Assembly: GCA_011390205.1 (NCBI GenBank)
Contig: JAABSX010000042.1
Coordinates: 1 to 36,526, forward strand
Source: Microscillaceae bacterium
GTDB taxonomy: Bacteria; Bacteroidota; Bacteroidia; Cytophagales; Microscillaceae
Length of the DNA: 36,526 bases
Reading direction: 5' to 3'
The translations under genes and the position numbers were made by a program. The notes below the pieces were generated by a model, which had not been told where the DNA came from, did not search any database, and worked only from the letters and a program-made list of their open reading frames with translations. Positions 15,861 through 24,133 of this stretch are shown here, piece by piece. How positions within the stretch are numbered: the stretch's first letter is position 1; each line of letters opens with the position of its first letter.

Positions 15861-18554
15861 TTAGTTATTTTCAAACCATTCTTCGGCTTTTGTAATCACT
15901 TTGTCCAGCCCTTCCAAGTCTTTTCCTCCTGCAGTAGCAAAAAAAGGCTGCCCGCCTCCGCCTCCTTTTATTTCTTTTGCAAGTTCTCTAATCAGATTGC
16001 CTGCGTGGTAATTTTTTCCTTTTACAAGTTCATCCGAAATCATCACAGCAATTTGTGGCTTGCCGTCAATATCAGCTGCCAGCACTGCAAAAAGGTTCTC
16101 TTTTTTGGCTTTCAAATCAAAAGCCAGTTGCTTGAGTGCCTCCGAAGAAGGCAAGCGAAGGCGATGTGCCAAAAAGTTTACTTCATTCTTGGTTTTTATC
16201 TTGCCAAGTAACTCGTTTTTGAGGTTTTGAATTTGCTGATTCTCAAAGACAGTGATTTGCTTGCTCAATGTTTTGTTTTCTTCTAAGAGGTCAGAGATGG
16301 CTTTTTTGAGGTCTTTTGGGTTTTTGAGTAATCTTTCTACTTCTTCTAGCAGTGCTAGTTTTTGGTTGGTAAATGCCTGTGCAGCCTCAGCAGTGATGGC
16401 TTCTATCCTGCGTACACCTGCCGAAGAAGATACTTCTGAAATAATTTTAAATGAAGCGATGCTGCCCGTATTAGTCACGTGTGTACCGCCACAGAGTTCT
16501 CTTGAAAAATTTTCATCAAAGGTAATTACCCGTACAAAATCCCCATATTTTTCTCCAAACAGAGCAGTGGCATTGAGTTGCTCCACAGCTTCTTTGATGG
16601 GCACATGCCGTCTTTCGTCTAGAGAGATGTTTGCACGGATTTTTTGATTGACTCGGTTTTCTATTTTTTCTAAATCTTCTTCTGAGATTTTGGCAAAGTG
16701 TGAGAAGTCAAATCTAAGTGCGTTTTCATTGACGAGCTGCCCCTTTTGGGCAATGTGATTGCCCAATACCTCACGCAAAGCAGCGTGCATGAGGTGCGTA
16801 GCGGAGTGATTGATGGTGATGAGTGTTCTTCTGGAAGCATCTACAGCCCCCCAACCCCCAAAAGTGGCGTTTTCTCGATCATTTTGAAAAATTTTTTCTA
16901 GCTTTTCTTCGGTAAGGTGAATAATCAGGTCATTTTCTTTTTTGGTATCTGTGATATTGATGACCGTACCGTTGTTTAAAGTGAAAGTACCAGAATCACC
17001 CACTTGCCCCCCTGATTCGGCATAGAAAGGTGTTTTGTCTAAGACAATCTGATAAAAGCCCTTGTCTTTTTGTTTTACTTTTCGGTATTTTACGATTTTG
17101 GCCTCACACTCCAGCACATCATAGCCCACAAACTCAATCGTGTCAGTAGGATTGACTTCTATCCAATCATCGGTTTCTTTGACTTGTGCGTTTCTAGCTC
17201 GGTCTTTTTGGGCTTTCATTTCGGTATGGAAGCCTGCTTCATCTATGCTGAGGTCTTTTTCTTTGGCGATGAGTGCCGTCAAATCTAGAGGAAATCCAAA
17301 AGTATCATAGAGTTTAAACACATCTGCCCCAGAGAGTACCTTGCCTTGGCTCTCGGCTATGATGGTATCTAGCAAGTCTAAGCCGTTCGCCAAGGTCTTC
17401 AAAAAAGAGTTTTCTTCTTCTCTCACTACATTCTCTACAAAGTCTTTTTGGGCATATAGCTCAGGAAAAACTTCCTTAAACTGCTCGGCAAGCAAAGGCA
17501 CAAGTGCACACATAAAAGGCGCTCTGAAGCCCAAATAAGAGTAACCGTAACGCACGGCACGCCTCAAAATACGGCGAATGACATAGCCTGCTTTGTTATT
17601 AGAAGGGAGCTGCCCATCTGCTATCGCAAAAGCCACGGCACGGATATGGTCTGAAATGACACGCAACGCAATGTCAGACTTAATGGCTGTTTTTTCTTCG
17701 GGAGAGGAGGTATTTTTTTGTGGGGAGGTAAATTGATAAGGGATGCCACATTGCTCACCAATCTTTTGAATTAAAGGCTGAAAGACATCAGTATCATAGT
17801 TAGAAGTCTTGCCTTGAATAGCCATGCAGAGCCGCTCAAAACCCATGCCTGTATCCACGTGCTGGGCTGGAAGGGTACGAAGCGATTTATCAGCCATTCG
17901 TTCAAACTGCATAAATACATTGTTCCAAATCTCAATCACGAGTGGGTCATCCTGATTGACGAGGTTACGGCCTGGTATTTTCTCTCTTTCGCTTTCGGGT
18001 CTGAGGTCAATATGAATTTCTGAGCAAGGACCACAAGGACCCGTCTCGCCCATTTCCCAAAAGTTATCTTTTTTATTGCCAAAAAGGATTTGAGACTCGG
18101 GCAGGTATTGTTTCCAAAGCTCAAGGGCTTCGGTATCTTGTGCAAGGTTTTCGGAGGCATCTCCCTCAAATACAGTAGCATAAAGCCTGTCTTTGGGCAG
18201 TTGATAGACCTCTGTGAGCAGCTCCCAAGACCAAGCGATGGCTTCTTTTTTAAAATAATCTCCAAAAGACCAGTTGCCTAGCATCTCAAACATGGTGTGA
18301 TGGTAAGTATCATGGCCTACATCTTCGAGGTCATTGTGCTTGCCCGTAACACGGAGGCATTTCTGGGTATCGGCGATTCGGGCAGAAGGTGGGGCGGCAT
18401 TGCCCAAGAAAAAATCTTTAAATTGTGCCATTCCTGAGTTGGTAAACATCAGGGTGGGGTCATTTTTTAAGACCATAGGGGCAGATGGAACTACCAAGTG
18501 GGCTTTATTTTTAAAAAAGTCTAAAAACTTTTGACGGATTTCGCTTGCCTTCAT
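15861..18554 (-). CDS. alaS: Alanine-tRNA ligase
   Basis: An 897-residue class II synthetase charging tRNA-Ala. N-terminal catalytic domain begins MKASEIRQKFLDFFKNKAH and has motif 2 region LEDVGHDTYHHTMFEMLGNW, then GPCGPCSEIHID and GMGFERLCM. The editing domain carries the zinc-type HSATHLMHAALREVLG and ELCGGTHVTNTGSI. The C-terminal C-Ala domain ends with KGGGGGQPFFATAGGKDL. Full length for the family. ATG at 18554. The gene after it (response regulator-kinase) starts more than 200 bases downstream on the same strand, so it is probably monocistronic. Confidence 0.97.
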   Translation of the reverse strand: MKASEIRQKFLDFFKNKAHLVVPSAPMVLKNDPTLMFTNSGMAQFKDFFLGNAAPPSARIADTQKCLRVTGKHNDLEDVGHDTYHHTMFEMLGNWSFGDYFKKEAIAWSWELLTEVYQLPKDRLYATVFEGDASENLAQDTEALELWKQYLPESQILFGNKKDNFWEMGETGPCGPCSEIHIDLRPESEREKIPGRNLVNQDDPLVIEIWNNVFMQFERMADKSLRTLPAQHVDTGMGFERLCMAIQGKTSNYDTDVFQPLIQKIGEQCGIPYQFTSPQKNTSSPEEKTAIKSDIALRVISDHIRAVAFAIADGQLPSNNKAGYVIRRILRRAVRYGYSYLGFRAPFMCALVPLLAEQFKEVFPELYAQKDFVENVVREEENSFLKTLANGLDLLDTIIAESQGKVLSGADVFKLYDTFGFPLDLTALIAKEKDLSIDEAGFHTEMKAQKDRARNAQVKETDDWIEVNPTDTIEFVGYDVLECEAKIVKYRKVKQKDKGFYQIVLDKTPFYAESGGQVGDSGTFTLNNGTVINITDTKKENDLIIHLTEEKLEKIFQNDRENATFGGWGAVDASRRTLITINHSATHLMHAALREVLGNHIAQKGQLVNENALRFDFSHFAKISEEDLEKIENRVNQKIRANISLDERRHVPIKEAVEQLNATALFGEKYGDFVRVITFDENFSRELCGGTHVTNTGSIASFKIISEVSSSAGVRRIEAITAEAAQAFTNQKLALLEEVERLLKNPKDLKKAISDLLEENKTLSKQITVFENQQIQNLKNELLGKIKTKNEVNFLAHRLRLPSSEALKQLAFDLKAKKENLFAVLAADIDGKPQIAVMISDELVKGKNYHAGNLIRELAKEIKGGGGGQPFFATAGGKDLEGLDKVITKAEEWFENN

Positions 18555-18588
18555 TGCTAATTATTGAGAGTATATGAAATATTGTGAG

Positions 18589-18600
18589 GCAAAAATACAG
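18589..18600 (-). promoter_or_regulatory. Candidate alaS promoter -7 box (TATTTTTG)
   Basis: The minus strand reads CTGTATTTTTGC, with TATTTTTG at 18590-18597, about 35 bases before the alaS start. It is identical over 12 bases to the element before mnmG. Confidence 0.55.
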
Positions 18601-18704
18601 AATGTTCATAAAGAATGGAAAGTCTTTGAAGACTATTCCTAATAAATGCACAAAGTAGCACTGAAATCAAAGTAAATATTTACAAAATATAGTAACTTTA
18701 CGGC

Positions 18705-19337
18705 ATGGACAGAAATCATCTTACACCATTTATAGTAGGTATCACAGGGGCAAGCGGCTCAGGCAAAACTTCATTCTTAAATAGTCTTCTGGAGCATTTT
18801 CAAGCAAATGAAATATGTCTTATCTCACAAGACAACTACTATCATCCCAGAGAGATGCAGCAACAAGATGCACAAGGAGTCATTAACTTTGACACGCCCA
18901 AAGCCATAGACATGGAGGGCTACCTCCGAGATGTCAAAAAACTTAAAGATGGCGAAGATGTTTATCTCCAAGAATACACTTTTAACAATCCAGACAAAAA
19001 GTCTAAAGAAATCTGCCTCTGTGCAGCTCCTTTAATCATCGTGGAAGGGCTTTTTATTTTTCATGAAGAACGCTTTAAAGCTCTCTTTGACCTCAAAGTA
19101 TTCATAGACGTAGAAGACCATATCAGGCTCAAAAGACGCATCATCCGTGACAATGAGGAGAGAGGCTATGACCTCTCAGATGTGCTCTACCGCTATGAAC
19201 ACCACGTTTTTCCAGCGTATAAAAAATTTATAGAACCTCATAAATACGAATCTGATGTAGTCATCCCTAATAATCACCACTACGCCAGTGGCTTAGATGT
19301 GCTGGTATCATTTTTAAAAAAACAGCTCGCTCAGTAG
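18705..19337 (+). CDS. udk: Uridine kinase
   Basis: A 210-residue P-loop kinase phosphorylating uridine and cytidine to their monophosphates (pyrimidine salvage). Walker A GITGASGSGKTSF (G15-T22), substrate segment QDNYYHP and NFDTPKAIDM, then PLIIVEGLFIFHEE and the lid RLKRRIIRDNEERGYD. C-terminus YKKFIEPHKYESDVVIPNN is typical of Udk. The ATG at 18705 follows a TAACTTTA string at 18693-18700 that is close to the -7 consensus but leaves almost no leader. The next gene starts 39 bases later. Confidence 0.95.
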   Translation: MDRNHLTPFIVGITGASGSGKTSFLNSLLEHFQANEICLISQDNYYHPREMQQQDAQGVINFDTPKAIDMEGYLRDVKKLKDGEDVYLQEYTFNNPDKKSKEICLCAAPLIIVEGLFIFHEERFKALFDLKVFIDVEDHIRLKRRIIRDNEERGYDLSDVLYRYEHHVFPAYKKFIEPHKYESDVVIPNNHHYASGLDVLVSFLKKQLAQ

Positions 19338-19376
19338 CTAAAACTGAATTTCAAATGATTTTAAACAAAAACCTAC

Positions 19377-20066
19377 ATGAATAAATTTGCAGTGATTGGT
19401 CTAGGGCAGTTTGGTACAGCCATCGCTCGCTCCCTTGCCAAAGAAGGAGCAGAAGTAATGGCAATAGACATTAACCCTGACCATGTAGAACAAATCAAAG
19501 ATGACGTGGCACACGCCGTAGTGCTGGATGCTACCGATCAAAAAGCCTTAGAGGCTCAAAATATCAGAGACATAGATGCGGTGGTAGTGGCAATTGGTGA
19601 AGATTTTGAAGCATTGCTGATGACTACCGTGCAGCTCATGGAGCTAAACCTGCCCCGTGTCATTGCCAGGGCTGCCAATGAGCAACAACGCATGATTCTA
19701 CAAAAGCTAGGGATTCAAGAGATTCTTTCTCCTGAAGAAGAAGTAGGCAGAACTTTCTCAAAAACACTGCTCAACCCCAATATCCGCTCTTTTTTCTTGC
19801 TGCCTGATGGCTACGAAATCGTAGAAATCAATACACCTAAAAAAGTAGCTGATAAAAGTGTCAAAGATATAGACCTCCGCCGCCGTTTTAACCTTAACCT
19901 CATCACAGTCAAACGAAAATTTGAAGAAAAAAAAGACGGGAAAAGCGTACAGACAGAGCATATCATCGGTGTCCCCCGTGCAGATACGATTCTTAAATCT
20001 ACTGATATCCTGATTGTGCTGGGCAAAGACAAAGATGTGGAGAAATTCGTACAGTTGAATTCTTAG
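19377..20066 (+). CDS. Potassium transport regulator, KtrA/TrkA (RCK) family
   Basis: A 229-residue cytoplasmic RCK protein. The TrkA-N domain has the Rossmann motif FAVIGLGQFGTAIARSLAKEG (split by GQFGTA), the ribose acidic residue AIDIN and VVAIGEDFEALL. The TrkA-C domain is in the last 80 residues (VADKSVKDIDLRRRFNLNLI ... STDILIVLGKDKDVEKF). Single-copy RCK proteins of this length gate KtrB-type K+ channels after binding ATP/ADP or NAD(H). The membrane partner KtrB/TrkH is not in this window. It probably shares a transcript with udk. Confidence 0.9.
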   Translation: MNKFAVIGLGQFGTAIARSLAKEGAEVMAIDINPDHVEQIKDDVAHAVVLDATDQKALEAQNIRDIDAVVVAIGEDFEALLMTTVQLMELNLPRVIARAANEQQRMILQKLGIQEILSPEEEVGRTFSKTLLNPNIRSFFLLPDGYEIVEINTPKKVADKSVKDIDLRRRFNLNLITVKRKFEEKKDGKSVQTEHIIGVPRADTILKSTDILIVLGKDKDVEKFVQLNS

Positions 20067-20067
20067 C

Positions 20068-20172
20068 AGCCCCCTCACCCCTGAAGGGGGGATTTTTAAT
20101 AAAAGGGAAGAAGATTTGATACTGCAATTAAAGAAATAAGGTGCTCTATTCCCCTTTGGGGTTAGGGGCTTG
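20068..20172. repeat. REP-like pair of inverted GC-rich hairpins
   Basis: A GC-rich arm at 20068-20092 (core CCCCTGAAGGGG) and a second arm at 20148-20172 (core CCCCTTTGGGG, then TTAGGGGCT) are inverted copies: AGCCCCCTCACCCC versus, on the other strand, AGCCCCTAACCCC. Each arm is itself a hairpin. They flank a 55-base AT-rich middle and fill the gap between ktrA and the thioesterase gene. The composition contrasts with the surroundings. Confidence 0.6.
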
Positions 20173-20188
20173 CCTAAAACTTAAAAAT

Positions 20189-20623
20189 ATGGGAACAAGT
20201 AACTCACATTGCCAAAAACTGGCGGCTATGTATAATCAAATGCCTTTTAATGAGGATTTGAAACCACAAATGGAATTTATTAACTTAGGGGAGTGCAAAG
20301 TAAAAGCCGAGGTAAATCCTCGTTTTTTTCACGGAGGAGGAATTATTCATGGGTCTATCATCTTTAGGCTATTAGACGATGCCTGCACCTTTGCGGCTTG
20401 GTCTTATGTAGAAGACAAGGTTTGTGTTACTAAAAGCCTACACATTCACTACCAAAGCCCTATCCATACAGGTACGATGCAAGCCTATGGCAAAGTGCTA
20501 GACATTAGCCAGACAGCCAATGAAATCACTGTAGAAGGAAGCCTCATGAATGAAGACAAAGAAGTAGCACGCTGCACGGCAGTGATTGCTCGCATGAGTG
20601 CCAAGGTTAGGAAAATGACCTGA
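20189..20623 (+). CDS. PaaI-type hotdog thioesterase
   Basis: A 144-residue hotdog-fold acyl-CoA thioesterase. The family motif is FFHGGGIIHGSIIFRLLDDACTF, in which HGG and the Asp pair form the active-site helix, followed by the beta strands VCVTKSLHIHYQSPIHTG and EITVEGSLMNEDKEVARC. The ATG at 20189 gives the usual length; an upstream in-frame TTG start would read through the REP-like repeat and is rejected. The substrate is unknown. It leads a possible unit with the secreted protein (40 bases later) and comEC. Confidence 0.85.
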   Translation: MGTSNSHCQKLAAMYNQMPFNEDLKPQMEFINLGECKVKAEVNPRFFHGGGIIHGSIIFRLLDDACTFAAWSYVEDKVCVTKSLHIHYQSPIHTGTMQAYGKVLDISQTANEITVEGSLMNEDKEVARCTAVIARMSAKVRKMT

Positions 20624-20663
20624 GATGTTTAAAAATTTAGTAAATAAGTAACTGATAATCAAG

Positions 20664-21233
20664 ATGATGTACACTTTGTTGTTCTTTAATTATGTATTTA
20701 GTTTAGCAATACAAAGCACTGCCTTGCCCACAATTAACCCCCAACCTGCTCAGGACAGGGTGTATGTGATAACAAAAGGGGAGCACCGTTCGCAGGGAGG
20801 TTTTTCATTTGTCAGTGGCACAAAATTTAGATTTAAGGCAGCATTTGATAGCAGTGCAGTGTATCAGACAGCCCAGCCGATACACCAAGCAGATGTCAAT
20901 AAACTCTATGGATTTTCTGACTGCTACAGCCAACATCACAGCAACAGTGCCCGATTTGGCTGGAGATGGTTAGGGGGAAAGTTAGAAATTATGGCGTATT
21001 GCTACCAAAATGGCGAGCGACAAAGCGAAGTAATGGGTAGCGTAGCACTCAATAAAAGCTATGAATATGAAATAGAAATTCGAGAAGATGCGTATGTATT
21101 TAGGCTCAACGGGGTAGAAAAGAAAATGCTTAGAGGCTGCTCAGGAAGGGTTTTTGGGTATAAACTTTACCCTTATTTTGGAGGTCAGGAAGTCGCCCCT
21201 CATGACATAAGCATCAAAATTCAAGACTTGTAA
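20664..21233 (+). CDS. Conserved secreted protein, function unknown
   Basis: A 189-residue protein with an N-terminal hydrophobic segment (residues 3-20) that is likely a Sec signal. The mature part is rich in beta strand and aromatic residues, with the strings LYGFSDCYSQHHSNSARFGW, LEIMAYCYQNGERQSEVMG and YKLYPYFGGQEVAPHDISI. The alternating pattern suggests a concanavalin-like beta sandwich. I recall similar uncharacterised Bacteroidota proteins but no assigned function. Two adjacent ATG codons (20664, 20667) could both serve as start. It ends 27 bases before comEC. Confidence 0.7.
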   Translation: MMYTLLFFNYVFSLAIQSTALPTINPQPAQDRVYVITKGEHRSQGGFSFVSGTKFRFKAAFDSSAVYQTAQPIHQADVNKLYGFSDCYSQHHSNSARFGWRWLGGKLEIMAYCYQNGERQSEVMGSVALNKSYEYEIEIREDAYVFRLNGVEKKMLRGCSGRVFGYKLYPYFGGQEVAPHDISIKIQDL

Positions 21234-21260
21234 TATAAAGACCAATAAAAATCCAGCTTT

Positions 21261-23420
21261 ATGTTTCGATGGACTCCTTACATATTTTTGCGGTGGGTAT
21301 TTTTCTTGATGCTAGGGATTTTGCTCACACTTTTTTACCCTTCTGTAAGCAGCAGTATGCTTTATGTCGGGGGCTTGGCTTGGCTCATGTATGTGCTGTG
21401 CTGGTTTACTTTTTCGGGAAAACAGTTTAGACAATATGCTTCTTTGTTTGGTTTTTTGGCTGCTTTGTTGTTGATGGCAGTGGGCAGCCTACGGACAAGC
21501 CAACACACTGCCCAAAACGACCCCTCACATTTTATCCACCAAGACAGCATAGAGGCGTATCAAGGCAAAATTATCAGTGAAATACAACCCAGAGCCAAGT
21601 CATGGCGGGCACAGATTGAAGTTGAAAAAGTCTATGCCAAAGGAACATGGAAGAGTGGCACAGGCAAAATAATGGCTTACTTTAGCAAAGCCCCTGAAGA
21701 TGAAAACCCACCCAAAGGGCTTGATTACGCTGCATTGGTGTTGGTCAGGGCAGCCCCACAAAAACTCACTGCTCCCAAAAATCCAGAGGGTTTTGATTAC
21801 CAAGCGTATCTGTTTTATCAAAATATCTACCACCAGCATTTTATCAAACCCACACAGTATTTGTGTCTTGCCAGAGATGTAAGCTTTGTGGAGTCAGTTT
21901 GGGCAGTTTCTTATTATTTGAGAGCGAAGGGTTTAGCGATTCTCAAAAAACACCTGCCCGAAAGCACACGTTTTGCTACGGCGAGTGCTTTGCTTTTGGG
22001 AGTCAAAGATTACCTAGAAGATGAACTAAGAGCAGCTTATGCGGGTTCAGGGTTGATGCATTTATTGGCAGTTTCGGGGCTGCATGTGGGCTTGGTGATG
22101 TTGATGCTTCGCTGGCTTTTGGGGCCTATTCGGAAGATACGCTTTGGCAGATATATCTTTTTATGTCTTGTGATTGCTTTGCTGGTGCTGTATGCCTTTG
22201 TTACGGGTTTGAGCCCCTCAGTGCTGCGTGCTGTGCTGATGTTTAGCTTGGTATTGGGTGCGGAAACCTTTGAGCGGCGGGGCTTGATTTATAACAACAT
22301 ATCTATTTCGGCCTTTATCTTGTTATTCTTTAACCCTTTTTTGCTGGTATCCGTCAGCTTCCAACTTTCTTACCTTGCAGTGCTGGGCATTGTGTATCTT
22401 CAGCCCAAAATATATGCTTGGTTTAGCCCGAAGGCATATCTACTTGACAAGGCTTGGCAGCTTACCTCAGTCTCGATTGCTGCACAGATAGGCACAGCAC
22501 CTTTGGCTATTTATTATTTTCATCAGTTTCCAAATTATTTTATCTTGGCGAATCTGCTGGTGCTGCCTGCTGCTACTTACCTCTTAGGCTTGGGGGTTTG
22601 CTTGCTGCTTTTGGATTTTATACCTTATCTGGGAAGTATTCTGGGAGTGCTATTTTATTACTTTATTGGCTTGGTCAATGGCGTGGCTACGGGCATTCAG
22701 GCATTGCCTGGCTCAGTGAGTTTGGGTTGGTATATTAGCAAGCTAGAAGTATTTTTATTGTATGTATTTATTTTATTTTTCTTGCTTTTGTGGGCAAAAC
22801 GCAGGCTTTATTATTTGGGGCTTTCATTGCTGATGTTTTTGTTTTTTCAGTTATCTTATGCTTACCGTTATTTTGAGAGTAGCTGGCAAAAAGAATTGGT
22901 GATTTTCCATGTGCCACGTCAGGCACATTTCAATCTAATCTGGGGGCAAGAGAGTTACTTTTTTGCTCAAAACGAAGAACTTCTGACAGATGAGAATACC
23001 ATTGATTTTAACTTAGCCCCTTACTGGCTGAATCGCAAAATCACGGAGATACATTCGGCTACTTTTGAGGCAGAAGTCCCGAAGCTGCCTGCTGGCTACA
23101 GAGCCACTAAAAAATGGAGTACACTACGAGTAGAAGGCAAACTGTTTTTATTCTTACATCAGCGGATGTATGCCTCAGAGATAAAGGTGCTCGAGAGTGT
23201 ACGCCCCGATTATGTCATCCTCCAAAACAATGCTGTCTCAGATGTATCTGCTTTGTCTGCCCATCTTCACATTCCTTACCTTGTGCTAGATGCCTCTAAT
23301 GGATGGGTTTTAGTTCAAAGATTGGCAAAAGAAGCCTCCGAACAAAAAATCGCCTGCTGGAGTGTTGCTCAGAAAGGTGCATTTAGAATAGATTTACAGC
23401 GTATGCAAGTCTATCCTTAG
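21261..23420 (+). CDS. comEC: ComEC/Rec2 family DNA-uptake channel protein
   Basis: A 719-residue polytopic inner-membrane protein. The N-terminus has three hydrophobic segments and a DUF4131-type soluble part (residues about 95-215). The competence core follows, with the diagnostic GSGLMHLLAVSGLHVGL (near 260) and FVTGLSPSVLRAVLMFSLVL. About eight more membrane segments run to residue 540. The C-terminal 170 residues occupy the place of the metallo-beta-lactamase domain but I see no HxHxDH motif, so nuclease activity there is doubtful; this shorter form is common in the phylum. The family imports single-stranded DNA during transformation. Confidence 0.9.
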   Translation: MFRWTPYIFLRWVFFLMLGILLTLFYPSVSSSMLYVGGLAWLMYVLCWFTFSGKQFRQYASLFGFLAALLLMAVGSLRTSQHTAQNDPSHFIHQDSIEAYQGKIISEIQPRAKSWRAQIEVEKVYAKGTWKSGTGKIMAYFSKAPEDENPPKGLDYAALVLVRAAPQKLTAPKNPEGFDYQAYLFYQNIYHQHFIKPTQYLCLARDVSFVESVWAVSYYLRAKGLAILKKHLPESTRFATASALLLGVKDYLEDELRAAYAGSGLMHLLAVSGLHVGLVMLMLRWLLGPIRKIRFGRYIFLCLVIALLVLYAFVTGLSPSVLRAVLMFSLVLGAETFERRGLIYNNISISAFILLFFNPFLLVSVSFQLSYLAVLGIVYLQPKIYAWFSPKAYLLDKAWQLTSVSIAAQIGTAPLAIYYFHQFPNYFILANLLVLPAATYLLGLGVCLLLLDFIPYLGSILGVLFYYFIGLVNGVATGIQALPGSVSLGWYISKLEVFLLYVFILFFLLLWAKRRLYYLGLSLLMFLFFQLSYAYRYFESSWQKELVIFHVPRQAHFNLIWGQESYFFAQNEELLTDENTIDFNLAPYWLNRKITEIHSATFEAEVPKLPAGYRATKKWSTLRVEGKLFLFLHQRMYASEIKVLESVRPDYVILQNNAVSDVSALSAHLHIPYLVLDASNGWVLVQRLAKEASEQKIACWSVAQKGAFRIDLQRMQVYP

Positions 23421-23424
23421 GATT

Positions 23425-23539
23425 GCGGCAGCTTGGTTAAACATTCCTCGTGCAGGCTTGTTTTTTGTGTATCCTGCCGCTTGTCATGGGTGTTTGTCTT
23501 GGGGTGAGATTTACTGACAGACAGTGCTTTACGACAAGC
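23425..23539. other. Spacer with inverted repeats before bcp
   Basis: Within the 186-base comEC-bcp gap, GCGGCAG (about 23425-23431) matches CTGCCGC (about 23474-23480) and GCTTGTC (23479-23485) matches GACAAGC (23533-23539). They may form a structured leader or end comEC transcripts; no T run follows. Confidence 0.35.
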
Positions 23540-23606
23540 AGTTGGCAAAAATTCGGAACTATTTATACAATCGGGAGTACTTCAACTTCTCAAAAATTTT
23601 AAAAAA

Positions 23607-24062
23607 ATGGCATTAAAAATTGGTTCTCAAGCACCTGATTTCACATTGGCTTCTACTTCTGGCAAAGATTTCAAGCTCTCAAAAGACTTGGCAGGAAAGC
23701 CTTGTATTTTGTATTTTTATCCCAAAGACTTCACGTCTGTCTGTACGGCAGAGGCCTGTGATTTTAGAGATAATATTGCCCAGTTTGCTGATATGGGCGT
23801 TACGGTCATAGGCGTCAGTAGAGACAGCGTGGCTACGCATCTGCGTTTCAAAAAAAGTAATGACCTGCCTTTTGAGCTATTGGCAGATGTAGAGGGAAAA
23901 GTATCTAAGGCATACCAAGCACAGATTCCTTTGATAGGCATGACCAAGCGAATTACTTATCTATTAGATGAGCATCATAGAATAGCGACTGTTTATGAAA
24001 ATCTTTTTGGTGCAAAACAACATATACAGGAGATGATTACCAAGATTAACCTCATCAGCTGA
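23607..24062 (+). CDS. bcp: Thioredoxin-dependent peroxiredoxin, BCP/PrxQ type
   Basis: A 151-residue peroxiredoxin reducing peroxides. N-terminal GSQAPDFTLAS, the catalytic loop LYFYPKDFTSVCTAEACDFRD with peroxidatic C46 and resolving C51 (CxxxxC, atypical two-Cys PrxQ type), and VIGVSRDSVATHLRF. C-terminus TYLLDEHHRIATVYENL is typical. No signal peptide, so cytoplasmic. ATG at 23607. A very strong bidirectional terminator follows. Confidence 0.95.
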   Translation: MALKIGSQAPDFTLASTSGKDFKLSKDLAGKPCILYFYPKDFTSVCTAEACDFRDNIAQFADMGVTVIGVSRDSVATHLRFKKSNDLPFELLADVEGKVSKAYQAQIPLIGMTKRITYLLDEHHRIATVYENLFGAKQHIQEMITKINLIS

Positions 24063-24091
24063 TGTACTATTTGTGGGCATCTTTTCAACAT

Positions 24092-24129
24092 AAAAAACTT
24101 GCTAGATGGGCTGTCTAGCAAGTTTTTTT
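24092..24129. terminator. Bidirectional terminator bcp / msrB
   Basis: AAAAAACTTGCTAGA (24092-24106) pairs with TCTAGCAAGTTTTTT (24114-24128), a 15-bp perfect stem with a 7-base loop and T runs on both strands, between two convergent genes. Confidence 0.92.
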
Positions 24130-24133
24130 GTGA

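Noticed and set aside
20141-20188. N-terminal extension of the thioesterase
   Set aside because: It would translate the REP-like arm; the ATG at 20189 gives the normal family length.
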